The notes beneath the pieces were generated by a model. That model did not search any database. It had not been told where the DNA came from and saw nothing but the letters and a program-made list of their open reading frames with translations. The position numbers were made by a program, and so were the translations under genes. A stretch of DNA of 64,000 bases from positions 372,001 through 436,000 of the forward strand of contig JAACJO010000001.1 in assembly GCA_013368445.1 (NCBI GenBank), written 5' to 3'. The stretch is from Leucocoprinus leucothites. Its lineage: Eukaryota > Basidiomycota > Agaricomycetes > Agaricales > Agaricaceae. Below, one piece after another: positions 33,801 through 46,360 of the stretch; the first letter of the stretch is position 1, and every line of letters begins with the position of its first letter.

Positions 33801-36800
33801 ATCTACATCTCAGCGCGCTATTACTCAACTACAAACAACAATCCGTCCACGCTTCGACACCCTGTCTCCTTGAACAAACACTCTCCTCGCGAATCGTCGG
33901 CGGCGCATCTTCGTTCGACAGTGTCAGAGCGAAAGCAGATCCTATCGACGTCATTGCAAACTATGTCAAAGATCGTGACTTGGGCACCGTTGTCCCTCTA
34001 GAAGCTATGCAATTGCTGTATGCGCTTCTCTCGTCCCTTTCGGTGTCGTATTCCTCTCCGCCGACGATTATTGGACATTTGAGTGATCCGGAGGCGACGG
34101 TGAGGTCACTAGTGAGGATCGTGGAACATCCATACGATGACCTGCAGTTGAGGAATGGGATTTGGAGGTTTATTGCGCTGGCGGTGGACAAAGAGCCAGC
34201 GTTGGCGAGTTTGTTTGTCACTGGGAGGTTTAGGACGCCGAATATGCCGAATATGCTGACAGATGAGAAGGGAAAAGGGAAGGAGGTTGAGGTACCTAGG
34301 GAGAAGGAGAAGGAAAAAGGGATCAATGCTCTAGATGTGGCGAAGGAGTCGTTAGGGAGCTGGAAAGAAATGTGGGAGGCTAATCCGGAGTTGCTCGCGT
34401 CCGTGATGAGGTTCATCTGTGTCGTGTGGGAGCATGGGTTGGAACATAAAGCCATCATCAACTCTTTGCGCGAAAACGACGAGATCTGGGATCAGCTTAA
34501 CGAGTTGGTTCAAGAAGATTTGGGACCTGCACCACCTCACGAGACGGAGGTATTTGTGATTGTGGATAGCACGAAACACTCGAATGCTCATGAAGCTGTG
34601 TTATCGTATGCATACCGAACACAAGCGAAGGCATATGCTGTTCGTGTGCTCGGCCTTGATATTGATATGGCCACGCAGCTGAATGGGAACGGCAAGGACA
34701 AGAAGCCACTCAGTCTTGTCAAACTCGAACCTTCCTTCAAAGAGGAAGATCGACTCTCGGATCTTCTCTCTGATGCTTCTCCGAATGTTTACTCTCCCGA
34801 ACTCCACGACCACCTCGTTGCACTACTCAAGGATCACTTTCCTGGTCTCGTCTTGGAGCACCTGGAAATCCAGAAGCCGAAGGATGTCCGAGAGTTTGGC
34901 GATGGTTATAGCTTCAATGTGTCCCTCTACCGCACACGCCTACGACCTTATCCCCAATCATCTCTTGATGCCGTCGATGCAGCTGAGAGACAGCTCCTGT
35001 CTATCAATATGAACCTCTCGTTGACGGATGCGCAGAAAGCATTAACCGAGTCTTGGGAATTCCTCTTGCACAAAGTTACGCCTCATATTCGAGGTAACGA
35101 GTCAGCGAGGACGAACTTACTCTCCGTCGCTGCTTCAATGTCGTATGCCATTGCGGAGGAAACAAGGTCGGGAGAGGTGATGGCTTTAGTTCACCAAGCG
35201 AGGTTGTCGTTGCTTCTTGCAGTTTTGGAACTTGCGTGGTTTGCGTTGAAGGAGAAACCGGAGGAAGTGCAGTCGTTTGTGGAGTTGGCGAAGAATGTGC
35301 GAGGGATCATTTTGAATGAAGCACAGTCCCCTGCGAGCGCGATCGTCCAGAACTCTGCGGTTCCATTCCATCGGACGCTTCTCCAGATCATCTATTATTG
35401 CGTCAAGCAGGCAAGGTCGCTTCTTCGGAGGGAAAAAGCACTTAATGCGGATCAGAGGTTGACGTTAGCCACCTTTGTCGAGGCTACACTTTCGTTCGTG
35501 ATTGAAGCCCTACGGATTGTCTTCATCAATGCTCGGACAAAGGTGGATGTTGATGTTGATCGTGACATGGAGCTTTTGGTTTCCGTGTTTGAGCAGTGCA
35601 TTCGCCCTGACATCAACCCCTCTTCATTATTCTGGCTCGTCAAGTGTCAAGAAACGGATATCATCCGTACTAGTTTCGACTTGTATGCTCATATCGACCT
35701 CGTTGGTCTCACGGACCTGTCTCTCCTCCACACGAAGAAACAACCCCTCTATGCCCCCTATCTCTTACAATTCCACATGGCCCTAACGAGTAACCCCACT
35801 GCGGCTGAACGGCTGGCTAGCGAAGGCATTCTGACTGCGTACAGCAATAATTTCATCAGTTCCGCAATCAGTACTGGTCAAATCGACGTTGTTTTACCCG
35901 AGTTCCCTGGGGAACGGAGTCCGGCTCATGTTGCATACTGCTCGATGATTTCTATCGTAGCAGTCATCATTACGGCTCTCGGACGGCATAACCACTACTT
36001 TGATGCTGAAGTGTGTGGTTTTGTGCAATTGTATGGCGAACAGTTCGCTCGTGCTCTTACCTGGACTATTGGTGATCCTATCACTTTCCCACTCCTGGAA
36101 GAAGCAGAGCAAGTTGTGAACCTTTTCTATGCCGTCGCTGCCAATTCTCCCTCGGCTTCACAGTCCGATCCTACTGTTGAGAAGATCCTGGGGTCCTTTA
36201 CGACACACGCCCTCAATCTCCTTCAGCAGCTCAACTATGCCATCACACATCCTAATCATCTTGCAAGTCTACTCGAACCAGTCACTGCTGATGAACGTAC
36301 ACAGCTTGAGAAGGAGAAACCTTCTGCGGATCCTCTCAAGCGGCCTCTGGTGACTCAGCTATTGCATCGCCTGTTCAGGTTATCAAGCAATCTTGTAGGA
36401 GCGTTGATTGTGATCAGCAAGGCTGATTCCGTCCTTCTTACACCTGAAGAAGAGTGGCCGACGCATGAAGCTCTTATCGTTCCTGTAAGTTTCTTGTTTC
36501 AATATTAAGATGAACAGGCACTGATTACTTCGTTACAGCACTCAAAGGTTGTCCTTGGTGAACCTGCATCCCTCGGAACTCTACTTGAGCTCGGGAACTG
36601 CACTCTTGATGTCCTACGCGAACTTGTCAACCGGCCTGCAAATCAAAGCATTACTACTGCCGTCTCCTTTGTCTCAACAACACCCTCGACAGAACCCCTC
36701 GACGTGAGACGGAGTGTGATCACCGCTCGACGAAACCTTGAAGGCATCCTCTTGTACGCCTCAACTCAACTCGTAATGTGGCTCTCCAAACCCGACTTTG

Positions 36801-37108
36801 AGCCTTCAACGTCACCCGATATGGATATGGAGGCTGACTCGAATGGGATGGCTATGGATAGCAACAGCAGAATAGATGCTTCGTCACTGAAGGATCGTGC
36901 GAGGGGACAGCAGCAAAGAGTGCCATCGACGATGGCTGAGAGGTTGAGGCGAGGGATGACAGCCGAGATGGCTTCGGATCTGAAATCGTTGTTGAACAAG
37001 GCTAAGCCTATCGTTGCGAAGAGTACGACGATTATTGGGAGGGATTCGGTGGATATTGTGCAGGTCTTGATTAATTTCTTGCAGGATCGTATAGTCACTC
37101 CAACTTGA
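30851..37108 (+). CDS. NUP192: nucleoporin NUP192/NUP205, inner-ring scaffold
   Basis: Large alpha-solenoid of the nuclear-pore inner ring. Four exons (30851-30891, 30946-32174, 32226-36484, 36539-37108) give 2,033 codons, a normal size for the family. The N-terminus includes QVQAFILLRSFLSNEG; the middle has RSLMKGLIIALVELIPVEHI. The second intron (32175-32225) uses a GC donor (AAAG|GCACGT) with a perfect TACTAAC branch site; the nearby GT would put the next exon out of frame. A Lys/Glu-rich loop lies near 34265-34320. The C-terminus carries an acidic and basic low-complexity stretch before TGA. The family is ubiquitous and essential in fungi. Confidence 0.9.
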
Positions 37109-37433
37109 TCTGTTTTCTCCCGTCATGTTTGGTCTTTTGTTTTTTTTTTGCTTTCGTCATGGAAAAGTATATTGTTAGACTGGATGGCAACGCCACGTAT
37201 ATAATGTTTTTGTAGTATGTATTTCAAGAACCTCCTCAGCTCCCGACACCCAACCAAGGGTAATGGATATGCCTGGAGTGCATCAGCGATGCTGCAACTT
37301 CCATCCGAGATGGCGAAGCAGGTCAAGCCATAAGGTCACTGCTTGCGGTGCAATGATCAGTGAGATTCCTCCAGTTACCCTCCAATGCTCGGCCCTACTT
37401 GAATCAGGCCAGAAGCTAATAGGCCCATACAGC
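37109..37433. other. convergent 3' flanks of NUP192 and the aminopeptidase gene
   Basis: No gene; contains a T-run near 37139-37149 that may serve NUP192 3' processing. Confidence 0.5.
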
Positions 37434-38811
37434 TCACTCAGTAAGTACCTCAGCCCCTGTCTCTGTGATCAGGACCATATGTTCCGCTTGAGCACTTCTT
37501 GCACAGTTCTAAGGGCGTATTCAACAACTGGGAGCCAAATAATAGTTTCAACGACCACGCACCTCAGTGGAAGCGGTCCAATCATCAGGAAATATCCATC
37601 CTCGAGGGTTTCGTCCTTGGATGACAGATGGCTGGTGCCGAGTCATTCTAAAAATCCTGTAGATGCAACGTGTCACATACCTCGATTGTGAAACAATGAC
37701 CTGGTTTCATGACCCCCGGCTCGTCGTTTTCTACACAGACATTATATATAGGAGATTCCAACAAATTGACAGACGTACTGTGATGAAGGATCCACGGCCG
37801 AGTGTGAAAGAATGTTCCAATGCCATGTCCAGTGAATTGGGACGAAACAGAATAGCTCTCGCCGAGCATCGTGTGTATTGCCTGGCCAATACCTTTGAAC
37901 GGCCATCCTGGTCCACAGGCGTTGATCCCAGCTCTGAGTGCTTGGTTTGTGACATTCACCAGATCCTTTCCTTGTTCGTCCTGAAGTACAACCATAAGTA
38001 AGAGTGTAGAAATTCGCGAAAGAGCTCAACTTACGACATTGCCAACGAGGAAAGTCTGAGAGGTATCACCGTGATATCCATCGAGGTAAACTGTGATGTC
38101 AACATTCACGATGTCACCATCCTCCAACGCTCGACTAGGGCAGCCTATTGTTCGCGGATTGCCTTCCAGGTAGCAAGCAGGGGGACGTACTCGTCAGGTA
38201 TACCATGCACGACAACATTATTGACGCTGGTGCAACAGGAGCGAGGAAAGCCGAGGTACCCTAAAGGGGAAGGATATGCCTTATGCGAGAGGATATATTC
38301 ATGTATAGCCGAGTCGATTGCGTTGGTCGTTACGCCAACCTGAATTCTTATGAGTACAGTCGATATAGAGAATGGAAAGAAAATATGAACTCACTTTCAC
38401 TAATGACCCAGCAAACTCTCGTACTCTCCTGGCTAGCTGAGCAGCTCGTCGTAGTCGACTCTCAGCCTCCCCACCCAACTCGATGATACTCTCTGGTTTG
38501 TTCACTCCTTCCAGAGCTTCATTTCCATTATTGAGAACATATGAAGGCTTGATTATGTCCCTCGGTACTTGTCGAGGCTTGATGTGTGATACACCAAATA
38601 CGAAGGGTTCAGGTGGTAGAATGATGCTGTAATGACCGAAATCTTCTATTCCTTCCGGCAGATCTGCTTCTGCTAACGCTGCGTCAACAGAGTGTGCTCT
38701 GAAGGGATATAGGGTATTGAGAGGACATTTAATAAGTGAAGAAGCATGCGTGGTAAGAGAAGAGGGTCGACGAGCAAGGCAAGTCCGCTTTAGTAGTGAG
38801 AGTCGAAGCAT
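37434..38811 (-). CDS. methionine aminopeptidase type I, mitochondrial-type
   Basis: Removes the initiator Met from nascent proteins. The start at ATG 38811 gives a basic, Ser/Arg-rich presequence ([19 protein letters not shown]) that looks mitochondrial; an in-frame ATG at 38826 is an alternative. Catalytic metal ligands are present in order: Asp in [18 protein letters not shown] (two), His in TGHGIG, Glu in FTIE|P (split by a 50-nt intron) and Glu in [28 protein letters not shown] and [16 protein letters not shown] blocks join only when introns of about 50-60 nt are removed. Ends TGA 37436-37434. Symbol left empty because several paralogue names exist. Confidence 0.88.
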
Positions 38812-39041
38812 AACAAACACTACCATCTCCAAACATCACACACTCGGCTTAATAAACTCTCACCTCGGCCATTCGGGCAGGCATGGTCGATCTTGCTGCT
38901 TATTGTCCCAAACATTCAAGGATCACAAGACAAGTACAACATGATACATTTGGTAAGCTTAACGCCTACACTACTTTACACCTTTATAATTGATTTTCAA
39001 CGAATTCTGCTATCACACCATCTAGAATTTTGGTTAACCGC

Positions 39042-40423
39042 TCAGCACCGGGTGTTCTGGTAGACCTGGGTGGTGAAGCACTGTGCAAATTGTATGATTA
39101 GATGCATGAACTAATTATAGGTAAGAGAGTCTTACGTTGTAATTGTCAGCGTTGGCGACCTGGTTGCCGGCAGAGAGACCTTGGTCGCTGGCACAGCCGT
39201 AGATGATATCGTCAGTTCCACTGGTGGCGTGGGTCATCTGGGAATTATGAGACGTCAGGGAGACAGCGGAATGTCACTATCATAGACTCATACCTCGTGA
39301 AGGGTGGTTCCACCACGGACGTTACGGGAAGCGACGCTGGTACCAGAGCAGAGACCGCTGGTGGCAACCTCGTTGAAGAAGATACCGCAGAAGTAGATCT
39401 ACAAGACAAACCTTCAACACTAAAGCGTGAAATAAGATAATCGACTACTCACGTTGGTGGTGGAGATGAGAGTGTAGGCAATGACACCGCTGGAGCAGGC
39501 ACCAAAGCTATCCACGCAGCTCAAACTGAAAGACCATCTCAGTACTCATTGTGATTCCAAGTCCAGCAGATGCTACTTACGTGCGGGAACCAGAGTTCTC
39601 GCTAGCGACAGCGTTGAGGACACGAGTGACAGTGGAGGCAGAGTTGGTCTTGAAGTAGGCCCGGAAGAGGGAGTCAGTAGCACCGTTGGAGGAAACGTAT
39701 GAAGAGGAAACGCTGGCCAAAGTCTTGGCCTCAGAGTAAGAAGCATCAATGAAGGACTTTCGGCTGGCGGTGGTGCAGATGTCGACAGCGCGCTTGTTGA
39801 GCGAGAGCTCACGCTTGGCGAGGTCACCAGTGACTTCAACCTCGACAGTGCTGGGAGCAGCTGCGATTTTGTTGAAGGCAGAGTCGGCAGAGACGACAAA
39901 GTTAGCGACGGGCTCGAAAGTGAACTTTCCGGCACCAGCAGCAGCAAAGTCGAAGAGGTTGGCAACTGAGGGTCGCTTCAGTTATTCATTCATTCCAATG
40001 TGACAAACTTGAAGTTTACCTTCGTGGTTCACGGTGACGGTCTCACCAGGCTTGATGAACGTGTATGCAGTGTCATCGGCCTCCTCAAGAGAGACGGTCA
40101 TCTATATTTCACGATCATTAGCGCTCTTCGGATATGTCAGCTTTAGGAATACCAACCTTGATACCGGTGAAGTCGACTACCTGGCCGTCCTTGGTGACGG
40201 TGAAAGACCTGGTGGGGAGCTTGTCGTCCAAGATGGTGCCGTACCTCAAGACCTTGGCAGTCTCGGCGCCGTTGTTGGTGACCGAGGCGGTGAATTTGAG
40301 GTCATTGAGAGAGCCGACGCTCGAAGGTCCAGTGAGGGACACAACGAGGTTGTCAGACCTCTTGAAGGGGGTCGCAAGAGCGATACCGAAAAGGCTGAGG
40401 GCGACGAGAGGGCGGAAGAACAT
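39042..40423 (-). CDS. secreted M35-family metalloendopeptidase (deuterolysin / peptidyl-Lys type)
   Basis: Signal peptide MFFRPLVALSLFGIALA, then a beta-rich propeptide (SVTNNGAETAKVLRYGTILDD, FIKPGETVTVNHE) ending near the dibasic site LAKRELSLNKR. The catalytic zinc site is HEMTHATSGTDDIIYG, the HExxH plus GTxDxxYG aspzincin signature of M35. Propeptide style recalls basidiomycete peptidyl-Lys metalloendopeptidases, while HEMTH is closer to deuterolysin, so the specificity is open. At least six exons; the last one encodes CFTTQVYQNTRC. Extracellular protein degradation is the expected role. Confidence 0.88.
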
Positions 40424-42014
40424 CTTGAAACTGAGTAAAGAGTTTACAACACTAGGAGCGTTGGTTTCTTCCCTCCCTTTGCTCCATCCTTTTATACGTT
40501 GAAGACCATAGCTTTCACGATGCTAATCAGCTTTGAGGTGAGAAATAACGCGTGCCATTATGTTTGTGAAGCATGTGCAAGGGGGGGGGGTAAGGAAGTG
40601 TTATCGAGATGTGAGAGGTGGCGGAAGAAGTGACAGAGGATGGGTGGAACACATGGTAGAAGCAGCTCGGCCAAGCTTTTCGGCGGCAGGTGAGGTTTAC
40701 AATAACCCCTCGTAGATTATCGTGGACGATGCGGTATTTTTAGGGTTGTTGAGAGTAGAGGACCTTCGACATAGGAAAACATCGTCATAAACCGAAAAAC
40801 GCTAGTCACGCCTACTTCCCCCCATGCTGATTAGCGCTCGATAAGACGATAGAGTAAAACTAATGCTTGCATCCTCGTCCACTAAGTCTCGCATAACTAG
40901 ATTTGTTATGATATACGCTGACAACTTAAACAACGTTCGAAGTGCAGGTAAAGTCTTGGCATGCTCGCCTATCGACAATATCAATGATCAATTAACGAAA
41001 ACTACCCGTGAGAATGAACGACGTACATTTCGGGTTCAGACAAGAATAAGAGCATAGAACCAGGCCGACGGTCTCCATCATGACACAAATATATTGTCCT
41101 TCCAAAGTCATAGGATACACGCCTAACGGAACAATCGGCGAAAGAAGTCCATACATCCTGCTGATCACAAGATCACTTGTTTGAAAGAGGAAGCTTGTAA
41201 ACTTCGTGTTCGTCTAGTGGAAGTGGAGTTTATCACGTTCTGCCGTTCTTGATGAAGCTGAGAAAAATGGAGGTTGTGGTTGTTATGGGATCACGGCACC
41301 AGTTATTCAACACATTAACCGTGTCTTGGATAACCGGAAAATAGAGGAGTGGGAGAAGATAAGCAGTTGGTAATTGAGTGACCAGAAGCCAAGCCTGTGC
41401 TAGACGTAACCTGGCAGTAGCACATGGGTCGTAGTTTCTGAGAGCACATGGAGGTGATGTATACCTCGAACAAAAACCGAACAAGCAAGTGTTCGAAAAC
41501 ATGATGATAAGAGCATATCGAGGAAGGACCACGGCGATGACGGCGATGACGGATTAGGAGAGACCATGATCCAAATACAAGGAAGCGAAGCCGCCTCTAA
41601 AAACAGAAACGCCTGCAAGTCTGGTCGAAGCATCGGGCCGCTCTTATCTCGGCATAATGGGATTGTTGATTGGCAAGATACATCATTGAGAGGCTTGCTT
41701 CTTGGTACTTGTGATATCTGGCAATCAAAATGGCTCTAGCATAAACCTTGACCGTCGTATGGACACGCCGGCTGAACACGACGAAGCGAGGTGGGTGACG
41801 GGCGAAGTATCGTGGGTAACGAAGATATATTTCTGGCTGATACTATCCTTGCGCAAATCATATCAAACCCTGCAACAGCGAAGACAGCAGTGAAAGGACT
41901 AGCCGCTGGCGGCGAAACATCCGACTGAACAGTAATTGGTATTATACATTCTGAGACTAAGAATATCACATACCACATGACTATTCACGCTGTCCAGATT
42001 GGCGTTGTTGAGCG
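40424..42014. other. intergenic, M35 promoter and CDK8 3' flank
   Basis: Besides the M35 TATA box and a G-run near 40582, I see no supported gene. Minus-strand open frames around 41233-41978 do not match any family I know and do not join by plausible introns. Confidence 0.45.
40491..40496 (-). promoter_or_regulatory. TATA box of the M35 protease gene
   Basis: TATAAA on the minus strand, about 70 bp upstream of ATG 40423. Confidence 0.65.
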
Positions 42015-43638
42015 TTATCCAAGGCGAGCTTTCTTTCGACTATGCCCATTCCCGCCTGTTGTCGTAGTCTGCCCAGCATATCCTCCACTTACAGCAACAC
42101 TGGTGAAGCTGTTCGAACTTCCTGGCTTGGAGTGAGGTTGACCAAATGGGCCGGCCACATGACCGCCACCATTGTGGCCTCCTGGTCCGGCACCAGCAGC
42201 ACCTTGATGAGACGTGTTTTGTGCGGGCAGAGGCATCATAGAAGGTGCCTCGTCCTGAGTAATGCGACGGTGCGGCGGGAACTGGTGGACCGGAACTGTC
42301 TCGAAGGCGCTGCCGAGAGAAAGTGGCAATTGAGTAAATTGACAAAGATTTGAGCAAAAAAAGGAGGAAGTGCTTACTTCCATGTGGGTTTCGGATCTTC
42401 GTAAAACCATTTGTGTTGGAGTGCTTCTTTGGCTGTCAGCCTGTTATCTGGGTCATATGCAAATAACTGGAGAAGGAGATCATAGCCTAGGTGAGAACGG
42501 ATGCGAGAGTGACACCACTCCTGTAAACGGTTCGTATAACTGATGATAACGCCGTATTAGGTTACCAGTGACAGAAAAAGCACAGATGCGCACGGATCTA
42601 ATCTTTTCATGTTGTTATACTCTGGCATATTAATAACACCTGGCCAATCCTTCTCTAAATGAGTGGACACATGAGCTATAGCCTTACTAAAAGTAGTTAA
42701 ATGCCACGTACCCTCTGGTGTTCCCAATACTTCAAAAATCTTCAATAGTTGGTCACGTTGGAAAGGGACGTTCTTCTTCGAATCAAGTTTTGCTTCTTCA
42801 CCTTTGAAAATAGGGCGAAGGCTAGCAAGTTCGGCCATAACACAGCCCACCGCCCAACAGTCAATAGCTTTGTTGTAATGCCTCGCACCCATCAGAAGTT
42901 CCGGTGCACGGTACCATATGGTTACTACAACTTTGTCACCCGCGAAGAGTGGCTGCAGAGGTTCATAACACAGCCGGGCGAGACCAAGATCGCCTATTTT
43001 AACAATACCCTTAGAGGTAATCAAGATATTTGCCGGTTTGAGATCACGATGAAGGATGTGGCAGGAGTGGAGATATAGAAGGCCATTGAAGAGTTGGTAT
43101 ATCAGAGACTTGAGAACGACATGAGAGATTGGCGCGCGAATGGTTTGTGAGTGGTGGTGAATGATTTGCTGAGAGAAGTTCAGAAAGAGTGGTTCGATAA
43201 GGAACCCGGGTAACATACCAGGAAGTCATGTTCCGCGTATTCAAAGATCATGTATATCGATTTTTCTTCTAGTATGACTTCTTTCAATGCAACGATGTTC
43301 TCATGATGAATTTCCCTATTCAGCTGAAAACACAAAGTCAGCTTTACGACTCCAAGGACCGAAGAAGAGCATACCGCAATTTCGCGGATAGCACTTTGGC
43401 TGATCCCGGTGTAGGTTACAACATCTCCCTCTTTGTCCGGCTTGAACTTCTTAATGGCATGCACTTGCGCATCGTCCTCCAAACTCTGCGCCTTGTATAC
43501 GCGCCCGTATGTCCCAGAGGAAATGAACCCAAGGATAGCATACTTCGAGCTCACAGATCGATGGCTCGAGTCGCGTTTCTGTCGGTAAAGACGCATGGGA
43601 TCATGTTGCAGAATATTGTTCGACCATTCGTCGAGCAT
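42015..43638 (-). CDS. CDK8: cyclin-dependent kinase 8 of Mediator (SSN3/SRB10)
   Basis: Nuclear kinase of the Mediator CDK8 module, partner of cyclin C, which controls RNA polymerase II transcription. Gly loop [12 protein letters not shown], catalytic Lys in [16 protein letters not shown] in the C-helix (SMSACRE-like in orthologues), [17 protein letters not shown] and [16 protein letters not shown]. The insert [26 protein letters not shown] is typical of CDK8. After the kinase domain ([15 protein letters not shown]) a Gly/His/Ser-rich low-complexity tail ends RKKARLG. At least six exons with 50-nt class introns. Head-to-head with CHS5, 189 bp apart. Confidence 0.93.
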
Positions 43639-43827
43639 TGCACTTGATTTTGACGATCTGGTTACGGTTCATAAGATAACAATGTGAACGAAATGGAAGT
43701 AGCGCGTTGATGGGGAAAAGGTAAGTATGGGAACGAAATTCCTTTTATGGATGAAAGCTTGACACTACTGGACACAGCGTATACGATTTCGCCAACAGCC
43801 ACGACATACCTTTCGACATTCTGCAAA
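43639..43827. promoter_or_regulatory. shared divergent promoter of CDK8 and CHS5
   Basis: 189 bp between two opposite start codons, so the two genes must share or abut regulatory sequence. No TATA box seen on either side. Confidence 0.6.
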
Positions 43828-45433
43828 ATGCCGACACCGGATAGCTTCACGTTTACAGTTGGCAAGCTAGGTAAGTGTCGATAATGTTTGCGAGACTGCA
43901 CCGTCACTGATCCAGCATTTCAGATGCTGGCATGGCCGTGAGTTCGCAAGCGCCTTAGGGAACGGGCGGCGTACTCACTGTGCGAAATTATAGATTCTGC
44001 TCGGCGAGCGAGCTCATTTGATTGAGTTTCCGTCAATATTATTGCCGCCAGGCGCGACAACGGGGTCAATAGTCAACATATCTGTCACCCAGAACCACGG
44101 CGAAGAGAAACGACGCGACGCGGACTTCTGGCAGCTGCAGGAAGATATCTTGAAAGAATTTGGAGTTGCTTCTCCTGAACCCCCAAAACTAGAAGTGAGT
44201 ATAACACCGGCAGTATGAAGGCATGATACTCACTGATTATGATTTCAGCTGCGGAATGTTACACAGACATCCGTAACTCTCGAGTGGCCGCCTATCCAGC
44301 TTGCCACGGCGAAACTACGCTCACTTGACATATATCGCAATGGCCAGCGACTTGCTGCGATACCTTCCCCCCACACGAATACCTCCACCAAGCTATCAGG
44401 TCTCGAACTCAACACAGAGTACTCATTCCAACTCATTCTCCGAACAACCGCTGGCACCTTCCCCTCCAACGTCCTTCGCGTCCGCACACACACTATGACC
44501 GATACCTCAGGCATTTGTGTCTGCTTTGGCAATGTCCAGGATCCAGTATTACTGGAAAATGCTAAAATGGCGTTGAGAGATATGAAAGCTAAATGGAGCG
44601 AGAAGATCCAGATTGATACTACACATTTCGTGTGTACAACACCCGCAGCGACCCCGCCTGGAGCACAAGCAGCCGGGAACACGGGTGGTACTCCCGGTGT
44701 CGAGTACCAACGAGCCTTGCAGCTCAGTATACCCGTTGTTCAGCCGCATTGGATCCTCGCTTGTCATACGGAGCGAAAGTGAGTGAAAATCTTTGATTGA
44801 CGTCAATATCTTAACAAAAAATATAGAATGGTCCCTATCGCGGCATACTATCTTGGAGCACCCACAACACCTCAGTTATCATCGGGCTTCAATCGCCCCC
44901 AATCCATGTCTCAAGCATCACTTCCCCATCCTCCCAACTCAGCCTCCTCACCAAAACATGCCTCCGCCGCAAACCGTGCTTCTATGCCTGCCCCGTCTCG
45001 TAACGCCGCCAGCTCGCCTCCTCAACAATCCGATACGGGCGATTCGCCTTCAACCGTCAGGTTTGAAACGCCACAAGAAGTAGACGAAACTGCTGCAGAC
45101 GAAGAATTACAGAAACAGCAACGTTCTCCACCACCTGTGGGGCCATCATCATCATCCCCACCACCCAAATCGAGTATGGAAGCTCACCGGAGGTCGAGTT
45201 CGATGAAACGGGATTGGAAATTCCCTACTGCAACCTCACCCGAGAGCGGTTCGCCCAAATCGCCGGAGGGCGAGAGTCAGAAGGCGAAGGGACATGTGGC
45301 ACAAGAGAGTGTGATTTCACCCTCGAGTATTGAGGTTCCGCCTCCCCCGCCCGTGGAGAAGGAGAGGTCGACTAGTACAGTTGATGATGGTGAAGAAGAT
45401 GTTGGGGATACGGTTGAGGTTCCGTTGAACTAA
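43828..45433 (+). CDS. CHS5: CHS5, exomer scaffold (FN3-BRCT)
   Basis: Scaffold of the exomer coat that sends chitin synthase and other cargo from the trans-Golgi to the plasma membrane. Exons 43828-43870, 43924-43937, 43994-44194, 44249-44778 and 44827-45433 make 465 codons. The N-terminal dimerisation part (FTVGKLDAGMA, HLIEFPSILLPPGATTGSIV) is followed by an FN3 domain (NVTQTSVTLEW, LSGLELNTEYSFQL) and a BRCT domain (DTTHFVCTTPA, VVQPHWILACHTERK, AAYYLGA). The C-terminal 200 residues are Pro/Ser-rich and disordered. Order and motifs match yeast Chs5 closely. Confidence 0.93.
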
Positions 45434-46360
45434 ACTCACCTATGCATTGGTGCTGTTTTTTAATTATTAGTGTAGATAGCGATCATCGATCACCTACATT
45501 CTTCACTCTTTGGTAGTCTCTGTCACTCTTCCGAGACAATCTTCGTTTTCTATTACCCTTGCTTCCTTGAACGGAAGTTGGATACGCTATGTATCGATAA
45601 ATCATTCCAGATGTTCGTCATTCCAAGGAGGTTTATGGGCCAGCCTGCCCCATGATTTCCCCAGTCGTGTGATGGTAGTCCTACAAACTTCCTCTCCGGT
45701 ATCTCATCACCTGTCACCAGATGCATAGGGGAGTCGTTTAATGACACAGTGACAGTCAGCTGGATGAAGTATCACGGCAGTCCGACTCCCCACACAAATT
45801 GCAAGAGTGTCCTCGTATCTGCTTCTGCATTCCTCAGCCGCTGGTCTTTCCTGTTCAGAAAATGTTGACTTTTTGTGAAGAAATGAGCCGTTCAATATTG
45901 GGTCAAGGAGTCGATGGCGAAATAAGGATCATTTCAGCGCATTTTATAGCTATTGGTTTCGTGGAAGGGGGATCGCGTAGGGCTTAAATAGGAGAGAGAA
46001 GGGCTGGGTGAGAGAATCCGAGTCCGATCATATCAAACATACTTCGAGTCGCACAAGCAGACAGCAGGAAAGTTACAACATGGGCAGTTACCTGGCTTTG
46101 TGATTTTGGACATTGACCTCGATCAACATCCTGTTATCAACCCTTGTCTTCCTCGTGTTCATGGTCGTAGTTTACGAAAAGCAAATTCGGGTATATATAT
46201 AAATGCTATTTTTTGATGGGGCTTTCTCGATGGAACTCTACAAGGTCCAAGCACTACAAACTAATATCACCAGACAGTATGCACCACAAGCCAATTACAC
46301 AATGGTCCCAAAGTATACTAGACAGCGAAGAAAAGCTGGACTGAGCCTGAGTGAGTGAAA
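45434..46360. other. intergenic between convergent CHS5 and the Gly-rich gene
   Basis: No gene supported; low-complexity TATATATA near 46190-46200. Confidence 0.5.

Noticed and set aside
41233..41978. Possible membrane-protein gene on the minus strand
   Set aside because: Hydrophobic open frames exist but lie in several frames without plausible joining introns or a recognised family.
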